DNA of 64,000 nucleotides from Chersky-840 sp035604715 (GTDB lineage Bacteria > Actinomycetota > Acidimicrobiia > Acidimicrobiales > UBA8190). Every line of letters starts with the position of its first letter. The stretch's first letter is position 1. The position numbers were made by a program, and so were the translations under genes. The stretch covers positions 62,001 through 126,000 of the forward strand of contig CAVSWP010000001.1 of the NCBI GenBank assembly GCA_963731665.1, given 5' to 3'. Positions 23,828 through 32,438 of this stretch are shown in pieces. The notes under the pieces are model-generated. The model did no database searches. It was not told the origin of the DNA and was given only the letters and a program-made list of their open reading frames with translations.

Positions 23828-24969
23828 GGCGCCACCGTCTCGAGGAGGGGGGCGAGCGCGGCGTCCCAACTGTGCGAGGCGACCACGGCGTCGTGGCCGA
23901 CACGGCCCAGCGCGGTGGCGGCCTCGGGGTCGTCGAGGAGCCCGGTGAGGACCTCCGCCATGGTGACGGCGTCGTCGGCCACCACGACACCTCGCCCGAT
24001 CAGGTCTTCGAGGCCGTCCACGGCCACCGAGGTGGCGACGACGGGTCGCCCCGCGTCGAGTGCTTCCAGGATCTTCAGGCGGGTTCCTCCTCCGGACCGC
24101 AGCGGGGCGACGGCAACACGCGCCTGGGCGAGGTAGGGAAGGACATCCGAGACGGTACCGGAAACCTCGACCGACGATGAGGTCAGGGCCCGCACCGCCG
24201 GGGCCGGGTCCCTCCCCACCAGCAGCAGGCGGGCGTCCGGGAGCCGGCGCACCACCGCCGGCCACACCTGCTCGGCGAACCACAGGGCGGCATCGACGTT
24301 GGGGGCCCATCCGAGCGTGGCCACGAAGGCGGCGGTGGGGGTGGCGGCCGGTGCCAGCGGGCACGACGGGTGGGGGTCGCGACCGTTGGGGCACACCAGG
24401 ACCTCGGGGAACCCCGGCACCAGTCGCTGGCGCTCGCGCTCGCTGACGACCAGGGCCGTGTCGAAGGTGCGGGCCGCCTTGCGCTCCATGGCCGACAGGG
24501 CGGCGGCTTCGACGTGGGCGGCCACGGCCGACGGACCGCGCGCCGTGCGTGCGTAGCTGTGCATGAGGGCGGACTCGACGTTGTGGAGGTCCAACACCCG
24601 CCGCGTGGCCCGCACGTGGCGCGCCAGCGGGGCCATCTGCAGGTACTCGACCATGAGCAGGTCCACCGGCGCTTCGGCCGCGGCGGCGTGCACCTGGCCG
24701 AGGAGCTCGGGGCTGAAGAACCGGCCGGCCGACAGGCTCCGGGTGTGCAGGGCTCCGCGCCCGGCGCGCGCCGCCGTGGGCTTCCAGGCGACGCTGCGCA
24801 CGTCGATCCCGAGGGCCTTGAGGCCCGCCGCGTCACCGGCACCGTCGTCGTAGGCGCACAACACCACGTCGGCCCCGTGTGCCAGGCGCCGGGCCACGGC
24901 CAGGACCCGTTGCTTGCCACCTTCGTTGTCGGGGAGGGGCACGAATTTCGTCACCATGAGCGCTCTCAT
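23824..24969 (-). CDS. glycosyltransferase, GT4-like
   Basis: A 381-residue GT-B transferase. The N-terminal domain starts with MRALMVTKFVPLPDNEGGKQR, the glycine-rich donor/acceptor loop of this group, and the C-terminal domain carries TLGWAPNVDAALWF, RLLLVGRDPAP, VAVAPLRSGGGTRLKILEAL and GRPVVATSVAVDGLED with the expected Glu of the EX7E region. It adds a sugar to the lipid-linked repeat unit at the cytoplasmic face; donor and linkage are unknown. It is coupled to the Wzy-like gene by a 4-nt overlap and follows the GT2 gene by 9 bp. Confidence 0.88.
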   Translation of the reverse strand: MRALMVTKFVPLPDNEGGKQRVLAVARRLAHGADVVLCAYDDGAGDAAGLKALGIDVRSVAWKPTAARAGRGALHTRSLSAGRFFSPELLGQVHAAAAEAPVDLLMVEYLQMAPLARHVRATRRVLDLHNVESALMHSYARTARGPSAVAAHVEAAALSAMERKAARTFDTALVVSERERQRLVPGFPEVLVCPNGRDPHPSCPLAPAATPTAAFVATLGWAPNVDAALWFAEQVWPAVVRRLPDARLLLVGRDPAPAVRALTSSSVEVSGTVSDVLPYLAQARVAVAPLRSGGGTRLKILEALDAGRPVVATSVAVDGLEDLIGRGVVVADDAVTMAEVLTGLLDDPEAATALGRVGHDAVVASHSWDAALAPLLETVAP

Positions 24970-24978
24970 CGCGACGCG

Positions 24979-26169
24979 TCACATCCTCTTCGGCTGACGC
25001 ACCACGGGCCACTGCGTGAGACGGTCCCCCCGGAGATAGCGGAGCAACCCGCCGATGGCCACGGCGTTGAGGAACACCACCTGGCCGAGGGCGTCGGCCA
25101 GCCGTCGCCCGCTCGTGGGTGCCGAGGCGGCGGCACCCGGGTCACCCGGATCGTCGTCGGGCCCTACCGTGACCGGCGCCGTGGCCGCCTTGCGAGCCAG
25201 CCCCGCCAACGCCACGACGTGACCGCCGAGGAACAGGGCCGCCAGGCGGCTGGTGCGGACACGGCGCACCGCCAAGACGAGCAGCAGGACATGGGCCAGG
25301 GGCGAGACGGTGTAGCGCGCCAGGCGATGACCCCAGATCTGCGCGGCGACTACCCCGCCGGCCGGCCCCAGCTGGTGGCGGCGGCGCATGAAGACGTGCA
25401 TCGCCCCCGAGACGCTGCGCGTCCGGCGTTCCCACTGCTGCTCCAGCGTGGGTACCGGCGGGTCGAACGCTTGGGCGCGCGGTTCATAGGCGATCCGGTA
25501 TCCCCGGGCCGAGAGGTCGAGGGCCGTCCACAGGTCGTCGGTGGCGATGTCGCTCGGGACGGGCTGCCACGCTTCGGTGCGGATGGCGGCGAGCTCCCCC
25601 ACCAGGCCGATGGTCGTCCCCAGCCGCCACTCGCGCTGCTTGAGCCAGGACTCGAAGCGCCAGTACAGGTCCTCCCCGGCCCCGTCGGCCTCGAGCTTCT
25701 CCCCGGCGACGGCGCCCACGGTGGGGTCACCCAGGTGCCGGACCAACGCCGCAATGGCACCCGGGGCGATGACGTTGTTGGCGTCGCTCACCACGACCAC
25801 CGGGGCGGTGACCTTCGAGAACCCGAGGTTGAGCGCTTGCGCCTTGCCGAGGCGCTCGTCGGCGGTCACGACGGTGGCTCCGGCCTGCTCGGCGCGCGCC
25901 GCCGTCTCGACGTCGGCGTCGGCCACCACCATGACGTCGAGCGGGCCGGGGTAGCCGTTGGCGAGGACGTCGCGCACCTTGGCCCCGATGTACTCGGCCT
26001 CGCCGTAGGCGGCCACCAGCACGGTCACCGCCGGCCACGAGACAGGATCGGAGGGGGGCGTGGCCCGGCGGCCCCGCGAGGCCAGCGCCAGCCACGCCGG
26101 GTACAGCACGTGACCCGTCGACGCGGCCGCCACCAGAGCGCCAACCGTCAGCCTCGAGCGTCGGCCCAT
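24979..26169 (-). CDS. membrane-associated glycosyltransferase, GT2-like
   Basis: Processive-type family 2 transferase of 396 residues: an N-terminal hydrophobic stretch, the nucleotide-binding start VTVLVAAYGEAEYI, acidic motifs MVVADADVE and VVVSDANNVI (DxD-like DAN), GDPTVGAVAGEKL, the acceptor ED-type SDIATDDLWTALDL and the QxxRR-like QQWERRTRSVSG, then three or so C-terminal membrane helices. These features resemble cellulose/hyaluronan-synthase-like enzymes. The ATG at 26169 was preferred; the frame opens upstream at 26262 without a better ribosome site. It belongs to the exopolysaccharide operon. Confidence 0.87.
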   Translation of the reverse strand: MGRRSRLTVGALVAAASTGHVLYPAWLALASRGRRATPPSDPVSWPAVTVLVAAYGEAEYIGAKVRDVLANGYPGPLDVMVVADADVETAARAEQAGATVVTADERLGKAQALNLGFSKVTAPVVVVSDANNVIAPGAIAALVRHLGDPTVGAVAGEKLEADGAGEDLYWRFESWLKQREWRLGTTIGLVGELAAIRTEAWQPVPSDIATDDLWTALDLSARGYRIAYEPRAQAFDPPVPTLEQQWERRTRSVSGAMHVFMRRRHQLGPAGGVVAAQIWGHRLARYTVSPLAHVLLLVLAVRRVRTSRLAALFLGGHVVALAGLARKAATAPVTVGPDDDPGDPGAAASAPTSGRRLADALGQVVFLNAVAIGGLLRYLRGDRLTQWPVVRQPKRM

Positions 26170-26284
26170 GCCTAACAGTTTCGTCCTATTCGAGGTCGCC
26201 CTGTAGGTGACGGCGCGCTGTTCGTCGGGTCCGTCGCCGGGGACCGGTGTCCGGCCGGCCAAATCTCGCGGACCGTGGCCGACC

Positions 26285-27457
26285 TCATGCCACGCCCGGC
26301 GCGCGCGCCGCCAGGACCTGGCGGTACACCGCCAGGGTGCCGCGCGCCGTGCCTCGCCCCGTCGGTCGGCGGGGAGGGGGCAGGGGATGGCTGCTCAGCG
26401 CCGGGACCAGGGCTTGCGTCCACGCGCCGGGGTCGAGGGGAACGACGGCTCCGGCCCCCGTCCGGAACACCTCCTCGGCCAGCGGTGGGGAGGCCAGCAC
26501 CGGCGTCCCCGCCGCCAGTCCCCGATGCAGCACCCCCGAGTGCGACCCCACCGAGTACGGGAGGACGAGGACGTCGGCCGCCGCCGCCCACTGGTCGAGA
26601 TCCTCCTCGGGGATGAACCCCCGGCGGACCTCCACCCCGGGACATTTCTCCAGGAGGGCCAGGTCGGCCGAGTCGTAGGCCTCGCCCACCACGAAGAGCC
26701 TCGCCTCGGGCACGGCCGCGCTGACGTGCGGCCAGGCGGCGGCCAGCAATCCGATCCCCTTGTACGGCTTGACCTGGCCCAGCAACAGCGCCGTGGGGAC
26801 GTCGTCGAGCCCCAGCTGGCGACGGGCCTGGCGGCGGGGGACGGCGGGGCCCCCGAGGGCCAGGTCCACGGGCACGACATGGACGGCCACGCCCGGGGCG
26901 CTGGCCTCGACGAAGGCGCGGGGCTCCTCGCCGTGGATGATGAGGGCGTCGGCGGCACGCCAGCGCCTCGCCTGGTCGGCGGCGGCCCGGGCCCCACCCT
27001 CGAGGGGCACGGGGTCGTGGATGGTGAGAACCACCGGCACCTGTCGTGAGATCCGGGCCAGCACCATGGGGTCGAGGCCCGGGACCACCTCGGTCTGGAC
27101 GTGGACGACCGACGGGTGCGCCCGCGCCACCGCTCGGGTGAAGGACCGAGCGGTTCCCCCGAGCTCGCTCAGCCGCAGCGCGTAGAGCCGGGGCTTGCCC
27201 AGCCGGTCGACGTCGGGACCCCAGCGTCGAGCCCGCAGCACCAGGTCGTGGTCGCCGACGCCGGCGGGCGCGGCCAGGGCGACCTGAGCGCCCTCGGCTT
27301 CGAGGGCCGAGCGCAGGCACCGGGTGTAGCGGGCGATCCCGCCGCGATCCGAGGCGTCGACGAGCAGGACCCGCACGGACGGCTCGGGCGCGCCCGACGG
27401 CGCGCCCGGTTGCGGGGTCGCCAGGTCGATGTCCTCGGATGACGGTTGCGCGGTCAT
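26285..27457 (-). CDS. glycosyltransferase, GT4-like
   Basis: A 390-residue GT-B enzyme starting, after a 27-residue acidic leader, with VRVLLVDASDRGGIARYTRCL. The C-terminal half has ALLLGQVKPYKGIGLLAAAW, RLFVVGEAYDS, GFIPEEDLDQWAAAADVLVLPY and GVLHRGLAAGTPVLAS, the conserved phosphate-loop and EX7E-equivalent regions of family GT4. It is separated by 122 bp from the priming transferase upstream. That gap holds a tandem 11-bp repeat that may carry a promoter or regulator site. Confidence 0.86.
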   Translation of the reverse strand: MTAQPSSEDIDLATPQPGAPSGAPEPSVRVLLVDASDRGGIARYTRCLRSALEAEGAQVALAAPAGVGDHDLVLRARRWGPDVDRLGKPRLYALRLSELGGTARSFTRAVARAHPSVVHVQTEVVPGLDPMVLARISRQVPVVLTIHDPVPLEGGARAAADQARRWRAADALIIHGEEPRAFVEASAPGVAVHVVPVDLALGGPAVPRRQARRQLGLDDVPTALLLGQVKPYKGIGLLAAAWPHVSAAVPEARLFVVGEAYDSADLALLEKCPGVEVRRGFIPEEDLDQWAAAADVLVLPYSVGSHSGVLHRGLAAGTPVLASPPLAEEVFRTGAGAVVPLDPGAWTQALVPALSSHPLPPPRRPTGRGTARGTLAVYRQVLAARAPGVA

Positions 27458-27510
27458 GGGTGAGCGGTGCAGTCCGGCGCGGTCGTCGCCGGTGGGCGCC
27501 GACCGGGTAC

Positions 27511-27532
27511 TTCAATTGTCGTTCAATTGTCG
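27511..27532. repeat. tandem 11-bp direct repeat upstream of a GT4 gene
   Basis: TTCAATTGTCG is repeated twice without spacer (27511-27521, 27522-27532), each copy with the palindrome CAATTG. It is A/T-rich in a G/C-rich context and lies about 55-75 bp upstream of the ATG at 27457. Direct repeats of this size are typical of response-regulator or activator binding sites near the -35 region; this is inference from position. Confidence 0.45.
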
Positions 27533-27579
27533 CCCGGGGAGAGACGTGAGTGTCGCTCGGGCAGACGTGAGCAGGTCGC

Positions 27580-29091
27580 TCACCCGATCGAAGAGGTCTC
27601 TTTCGCCTCTGGCGTCGCCGCTTCCACCGGCTCGGAGTCGTCGACCCGATGGATGCGCAAGACGGGCGCTTCGGGCCGGCCCGTCTCCCCGTTGGGCTCG
27701 AAGGTGTTGCGGATCACGGCGGAGAACGTCTGGAACAAGATCACGACGTCACGCCACAACGACCAGTTCTCGATGTACTGGTTGTCGAGCCTGGCCCGCT
27801 CGTCGATCGACGTGTCGCCCCGCAGCCCGTGGACCTGGGCCAGCCCGGTCAGACCGACGGGCACCCGGTGCCGGTCGTCGTAGCGGGGGACCTCGGCCTT
27901 GAACTGCTCCACGAAGAACGGGCGCTCGGGCCTGGGGCCGACCAGGGACATGTCACCCTTCAAGATGTTCCACAGCTGGGGAAGCTCGTCGAACCCCGTG
28001 ACCCGCAGGACACGGCCGATCCTCGTCACCGCGTCGTTGGTGGGGTTCCACTCGACGTCGGAGCGCGAGTTGACCCGCATCGACCGGAACTTGAGGACCT
28101 CGACGATGACGCCGCGCTCGCCCACCCGCTGCTGGCGGAAGTGGACCGGTCCCGGGCTGGTGAGCTTGACCACGGCTGCGATCGCCGCGTAGAGGGGGGA
28201 CACGACGAGCAGCGCGAATGCGGCCACGGCGGCGTCGAAGACCCTTTTCACCAGGCGGGCGTGGCGGCGCAACAGCGACCGGCGCAGGCGCAGCAGCGGG
28301 TAGCCCCACACGTCGTCGACGTTGCGGCTGTTCATGGCGGTGGCGAGCTCGAAGAACCGGGGAAGGATGTGGATCTCGACCGAGGCGTCCTCGCACGTCC
28401 GGAACACGTCGACCATGTCCGACTCGCGCGTCACGCCGAAGGCCACGACCACCCGGTCGATGCGCTCCTCGGACAAGACCATGCGCAGCATGCCCACCCC
28501 GCCGAACAGCGGCAGGGGCAGTCCCTCACCGTCGACCTCGTCCACAAAGCCCACCGGGCGCAAGCCGTACTCGGGGTGCTCTTCGAGGGTCGACGCCACC
28601 TTGGTGCTCACGTCGCCGGCTCCCACGAACAGCGTCCGCTGGGCGAACCAGCCTCGCACCCGCATGGTCCGCACGAGCCAGTACATGGCGCACCGGGCCA
28701 CGACGATGCTCGCCGCCGCGATCGCCGCGCTCACGACCAGCGTGGCGGTGGACGGCCCGGGCACCTTGGCGAGGGCCAGGACGAGGAACGGGGCCCCGGC
28801 ACACACCGCCAGCGATCCGGCCTCTCGAGCCACACTCAGGGTGATGCGAGGGCGGTAGTGGCCGGTGAGCGCCAACGCGCTCACCGCCGCGCCCAGGGCC
28901 ACCCATGTCCACCACGTCGCCAGCGGCACGCCCATGGCGGCCGCCACCACGACGAGGAGGGCGGAGTCGATCAACGCCGCCGCCGCCATCGCCGCGCTGG
29001 CCGTAGCCCTCTCCTGGAGGGACACGGCCTGCGCCTTGGCTTCAGCGGGCCGGCTGTTGACCCAGGACTGGTAGCTCAGTCCGACGGACAT
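27580..29091 (-). CDS. polyprenyl-phosphate glycosylphosphotransferase (priming enzyme)
   Basis: Initiating enzyme of 503 residues that transfers a sugar-1-phosphate to undecaprenyl phosphate. There are about four N-terminal membrane helices (residues 35-150), a central Rossmann-like region (TLFVGAGDVSTKVAS), one further hydrophobic segment (AAVAAFALLVVSPLYAAIAAVV) and the C-terminal bacterial sugar transferase domain. That domain has RQQRVGERGVIVEVLKFRSM, GFDELPQLWNILKGDMSLV and GPRPERP followed by PVGLTGLAQVHG. This is the WbaP/WcaJ-type architecture. It is the first enzyme gene of the minus-strand exopolysaccharide operon, preceded 45 bp upstream by the LAxTG mini-protein. Confidence 0.93.
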   Translation of the reverse strand: MSVGLSYQSWVNSRPAEAKAQAVSLQERATASAAMAAAALIDSALLVVVAAAMGVPLATWWTWVALGAAVSALALTGHYRPRITLSVAREAGSLAVCAGAPFLVLALAKVPGPSTATLVVSAAIAAASIVVARCAMYWLVRTMRVRGWFAQRTLFVGAGDVSTKVASTLEEHPEYGLRPVGFVDEVDGEGLPLPLFGGVGMLRMVLSEERIDRVVVAFGVTRESDMVDVFRTCEDASVEIHILPRFFELATAMNSRNVDDVWGYPLLRLRRSLLRRHARLVKRVFDAAVAAFALLVVSPLYAAIAAVVKLTSPGPVHFRQQRVGERGVIVEVLKFRSMRVNSRSDVEWNPTNDAVTRIGRVLRVTGFDELPQLWNILKGDMSLVGPRPERPFFVEQFKAEVPRYDDRHRVPVGLTGLAQVHGLRGDTSIDERARLDNQYIENWSLWRDVVILFQTFSAVIRNTFEPNGETGRPEAPVLRIHRVDDSEPVEAATPEAKETSSIG

Positions 29092-29136
29092 GGCTTGCGA
29101 GGACCTCTGGTCGACGGGTTGGGGATCGGCTTTGAA

Positions 29137-29454
29137 CTAGGCGGCGACCCGGCGCAGCCGACGGCTGCGACGGACCATGAGGCCACCGACCACCAGGGCG
29201 CCGGCGCCGATTGTCGCCATGCCCTCGATGTCCGCACCCGTGAGGGCCAGACCGGCCGTGGTGGCCTGCTTGGGCTCGATGGGTGCCGCTGCCGGCGTCG
29301 TCACCGGAGTCGTGATGGGAGTGGACACGCCCGTCACCGGCCCCGTGCAGCCCGTGTAACACGTGGAGTCCGCGGACGCCATTGACGGCACCGCGACCAC
29401 ACCCAGCGCGGATATGGCCAGGCCCAGTCCCAGACCGAGGATCTTGCTTTTCAT
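29137..29454 (-). CDS. small LAxTG-type cell-wall-anchored protein
   Basis: A 105-residue secreted protein: a signal peptide (1-28, cut after SMASA), a mature segment of only about 40 residues (DSTCYTGCTGPVTGV then Thr/Pro repeats), the sorting signal LALTG at 69-73, a hydrophobic helix and a basic tail (RRSRRLRRVAA). LAxTG is the motif preferred by class E sortases, and such a sortase is encoded at 32439-33365. The start ATG 29454 has only a weak GAGAA upstream. A Cys pair spaced CYTGC may form a disulphide. The gene heads the exopolysaccharide operon, so it may be an abundant wall-linked peptide associated with the matrix; that role is inference. Confidence 0.82.
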   Translation of the reverse strand: MKSKILGLGLGLAISALGVVAVPSMASADSTCYTGCTGPVTGVSTPITTPVTTPAAAPIEPKQATTAGLALTGADIEGMATIGAGALVVGGLMVRRSRRLRRVAA

Positions 29455-29933
29455 TTCGTTCTCAACCCTTCGCCCCGCAGCAGCTCGTGCCGCCGCATCC
29501 AAAAATGCCCGGTCTCGACTCCTGCCACACTCTCCGTGACCGGAATCTACTCTCTCCGCTGTCGACGTCGGCGGAAGGTTCCCGCCTGCCGCCGATCCTG
29601 CACCTGCACCCTGCATCATCGGTGTCATGCCCAGTTCGGGGCACTCCGCCGAAGGAACCCGGCGCTCACACCAGTCGTGAGCGACCTGCAACCGATTGTC
29701 ACGGATCCGCATCGACACAGGCCCTATGGAGAGCCAACATTCGGTCAACTGAGGGTCGCCTGTGAACGACGAATCCCTGGTGGCAGGGGTCGTCGGCCGC
29801 GGGATCCCCCCGACCGGCGACCCCCGGGGCGCCCCCGGGGCCCGGCCCTGGCCCGGTCCTCCACCCCCGACCGCGGTCAGTGGCCGGCCAGGACGGGGGC
29901 GGGAAGATCCCCTCGGGGCCCCGGACCCACCCC
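29455..29933. other. 479-bp intergenic region upstream of the exopolysaccharide operon
   Basis: No convincing gene is seen. It lies between the LAxTG gene start and the DUF4012 stop, both minus strand. The part next to 29454 is less G/C-rich and should hold the promoter of the mini-protein and the exopolysaccharide operon. The part around 29800-29930 is very G/C-rich with several short inverted repeats (GGGGCGCCCCC-like) that may terminate DUF4012 transcription. No T-run follows any of them. Confidence 0.5.
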
Positions 29934-31811
29934 TCAGAACGACACGGTGAAGGGGACGGCGTCGGTGGTGGTGGTCCCGCGATAGCTCCAGGTCACCGGG
30001 TTCAGGCGGGCCGTGGGGAGGACCTGGATCTGGCCGCTGGCCTGCGGGAGGGTGAATCGGACCACCACCTGCTCGGACTGTCCGGCCTTGACGTCGACGC
30101 CGGTGGCGATCACCCAGGTCGGGCCCTCGGCCCCCAGGGCGTCGAGAGGCGGGTCGCCCCCGACATGAGGGACCGAGGCGTATCCGGGAAGGTTGACCGC
30201 CAGGACGCCGCGGTACTCGCCGTACACGGTCCCGAGGCCGGGGTAGGGCCCGGCGATGAACTGTGACTGACCGGGCGGGGTGTCGTTGTGCAGCTCGACC
30301 GTGAGCGTGGCCTGGCTGCTCTTGCCCCTGGTGCGGATGGAGAGGCCGGCGTGGACCGAGAGGTACTGGTCGAGCTTGTTCCCGCCCCGGTTGATGACCG
30401 CCGTCATCAGGGAGTCCGCCGACAGTTCGCCGGCCACCCCACCCTGTACCCACGCCGCCTCGGCCTGGGGGCTGCGTGACCAGGCCAGCAGGTGGCGGCC
30501 CTCGGTGGCCGCCGTCATGGCGTTGCTCAGGGACTTGAGATTCAACGACTCGTTCTCCAGCGCGCCCAGCGCCGATTGGGCGAGGGACCCCATACGGTCC
30601 TCGCGCCCCGACTCGATTTCGTTCTGCTGGGTCGTGGGCACGTCGGACAAGCCCTCGTACTGGTCGTGGGCCAGGAGCTGCACGACGTCGCCGGCATTGA
30701 CCACGCTGCCGTCGTCCAGGGTGACCGGCCCCGTCGCCAACAGGATCTGGTGCAAGGCCTCGAGGTCGACGGCCAGCACGCCGTCGACGCGCTGGCCCGT
30801 CTCGGCCTGCCACATGCTGGCCGCCATGGGGGCGTTGACGTCGAACTGCGGGGTGAACCCGAGGTTGCGCCAGTCGACTCCGGGTTTGATCCAGCCCCAG
30901 CGGGCTGCGAGGTCACCGGTGGCGTTCACCTCTCCCGCCGGCACCGGGATGTTCACCGTCTGATTGATCTTCGAGAGCTTGAGATGGCCGTCTTGCGTGT
31001 TGAGCACGCCCACCTCGAGGAAGTCTCCCGAGCCGGCGCGCATCTCGGCGTTGTTGGCCATCAGCAGCAGGTAGGTCTGCGGCCCCTGGAGGATGTCGGC
31101 CATCGTGCTCGCCACGCCCGCGGCGTGTTGCAGCCGGGTGCGCACCTGGTCCAGGTCTCGCACGAAGGTGTCGTGCTTGGAGGCGAGCGGGCCGATCAGG
31201 GCGTGCGCGGGGCCGGTGTCGATCCGACCCAGTTCCCGGTCCGTGCTGGCCGCCAACGAGGCCAGCTTGCGCAGCTCCACCACCCGGGCGGGCCCGCTGC
31301 TGTGCGAGGACTCCAGCACGGAGTGGGCCCGGTTGATGGCGGTGGCGCCGATGCCGGCCACCTGCGCCGAGGCGGCCGACAGGTCCTGCACCGAACGCAC
31401 TTGTCGCCCGATGACCGGGAGGATGTCGAGCGGCGCCACGAGCGGGGAGTGCAAGAACCCGTTGGCCGAGTCGAATTGCCTGACGGCGGCCTCCAGCGGC
31501 GCTGTGGCGGTGTGGCCCACGACGTCGGAGGCGGAGAGGTGTTGCTTGGCCTGCTGCACGTCGGCCATGCCGTGGCTGGCGTGGACCACGCCGAGAGCGA
31601 GGACCACCGCCGTGGACCCCAACCACGCCACCACGACCACGATGACGCCCACCACGAGCCGACGGTGGCGGCGCTGCTTGCCGCGGCGCCGACGGGGGCG
31701 AACGTTCGGTACCCCCGTCGACGGAGGCGAGCCCGAGGGTGACGAGGACCCGTCCGGTCCGTCCGGTCCGTCCGGTTCGTCCGGTTCGTCCGGTTCGTCG
31801 GGTGGGCTCAC
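29934..31811 (-). CDS. DUF4012 domain membrane protein
   Basis: A 625-residue protein with an acidic, repetitive N-terminus (DEPDEPDEPDGPDGPDG), a basic block (RPRRRRGKQRRHRR), one membrane helix (VVGVIVVVVAWLGSTAVVLALG) and a large outside domain of the DUF4012 type (YLLLMANNAEMRAGSGDFLEVG; the Ala/Asn/Glu-rich motif is typical). The function is unknown; relatives commonly sit in actinobacterial exopolysaccharide or wall-polymer loci. GTG 31811 overlaps the stop of the phosphatase gene (GTGA), so the two are translationally coupled. Confidence 0.85.
   Translation of the reverse strand: MSPPDEPDEPDEPDGPDGPDGSSSPSGSPPSTGVPNVRPRRRRGKQRRHRRLVVGVIVVVVAWLGSTAVVLALGVVHASHGMADVQQAKQHLSASDVVGHTATAPLEAAVRQFDSANGFLHSPLVAPLDILPVIGRQVRSVQDLSAASAQVAGIGATAINRAHSVLESSHSSGPARVVELRKLASLAASTDRELGRIDTGPAHALIGPLASKHDTFVRDLDQVRTRLQHAAGVASTMADILQGPQTYLLLMANNAEMRAGSGDFLEVGVLNTQDGHLKLSKINQTVNIPVPAGEVNATGDLAARWGWIKPGVDWRNLGFTPQFDVNAPMAASMWQAETGQRVDGVLAVDLEALHQILLATGPVTLDDGSVVNAGDVVQLLAHDQYEGLSDVPTTQQNEIESGREDRMGSLAQSALGALENESLNLKSLSNAMTAATEGRHLLAWSRSPQAEAAWVQGGVAGELSADSLMTAVINRGGNKLDQYLSVHAGLSIRTRGKSSQATLTVELHNDTPPGQSQFIAGPYPGLGTVYGEYRGVLAVNLPGYASVPHVGGDPPLDALGAEGPTWVIATGVDVKAGQSEQVVVRFTLPQASGQIQVLPTARLNPVTWSYRGTTTTDAVPFTVSF
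31751..31795. repeat. five 9-bp tandem units in the DUF4012 N-terminus
   Basis: Five units of CGTCCGGTC/CGTCCGGTT run without interruption and encode Asp-Glu/Gly-Pro triplets on the minus strand. Unit length is a multiple of three, so gain or loss would change the length of the acidic cytoplasmic tail without breaking the frame. Confidence 0.8.
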
Positions 31812-32395
31812 CCGGGCAGGGACCGGATGTCGCGCCGCGCCCACAACAAGGCGGCGACGCGCTCGACCAGAGCGCCCAACTCGCGCGCCGTCGATCGGAA
31901 GGCGTCGGGCGGACCACCGATGGGGTCGGCCACGTCGTCCTCGGCCGAGCGGCCCACGAGATCGGTTCGCTCCCGTCCCTGGTGCAGCCGATGGAGCCAG
32001 GCGGCGAGCGTCTCGCCGGGCGCACGACCACCTCGATGATCTCCGCGGCGCACCAGTTCTTTGAGCGTGAAGGTGCGACCCCACGCACGATGGTCGAGGA
32101 TCACCACCTCGCGGGCGTGGCGGCGCCCCATGCACAGGATCAGGTCCGAGGCCGCCACCAGCTCGGGCGATATCTGTGCGCTGCAGTGGCCGGAAAGGTC
32201 GAATCCGAGCTCGGCCATGGCGGTGATGACCTCGGGAGGAGACGCATACCCGCCGGGGAGAAGGCCGGCCGACGCGACCGACACGTCCTCGGGGGCGTCG
32301 GGGGCGTCGGGCCCTTCGACGAGAAGGCGGCGGAACTGCGCGGCCGCCATCGGCGATCTGCACATGTTTGCCGTGCACACGAAGAGGACCTGCAC
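31808..32395 (-). CDS. low-molecular-weight protein tyrosine phosphatase
   Basis: A 195-residue cytosolic phosphatase. The P-loop is at the extreme N-terminus: VQVLFVCTANMCRSPMA gives C7-x5-R13-S, and the general-acid loop is DDVADPIGGPPDAF. Compared with typical 150-160-residue family members it has a longer middle. GTG 32395 is the only start placing the P-loop at residue 7; there is no strong ribosome site. Such phosphatases dephosphorylate BY-kinases of polysaccharide export, which fits the kinase at 20863. The gene is coupled to DUF4012 by a 4-nt overlap and is divergent from the class E sortase (43 bp). Confidence 0.9.
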   Translation of the reverse strand: MQVLFVCTANMCRSPMAAAQFRRLLVEGPDAPDAPEDVSVASAGLLPGGYASPPEVITAMAELGFDLSGHCSAQISPELVAASDLILCMGRRHAREVVILDHRAWGRTFTLKELVRRGDHRGGRAPGETLAAWLHRLHQGRERTDLVGRSAEDDVADPIGGPPDAFRSTARELGALVERVAALLWARRDIRSLPG

Positions 32396-32438
32396 CGACC
32401 GAGTGTATCCAAGGCATGCCGATCGGAAGGGTGTGGCC

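Noticed and set aside
24370..29385. Long plus-strand frames opposite the exopolysaccharide operon.
   Set aside because: Opposite strand carries recognisable glycosyltransferases and the priming enzyme; the plus frames have no family resemblance and no ribosome sites.
29455..30813. A minus-strand frame running into the LAxTG gene from inside the DUF4012 region, seeming to give a 558-residue protein.
   Set aside because: Only the last 105 residues, from ATG 29454 with a signal peptide, make sense; the upstream part overlaps DUF4012 in another frame.
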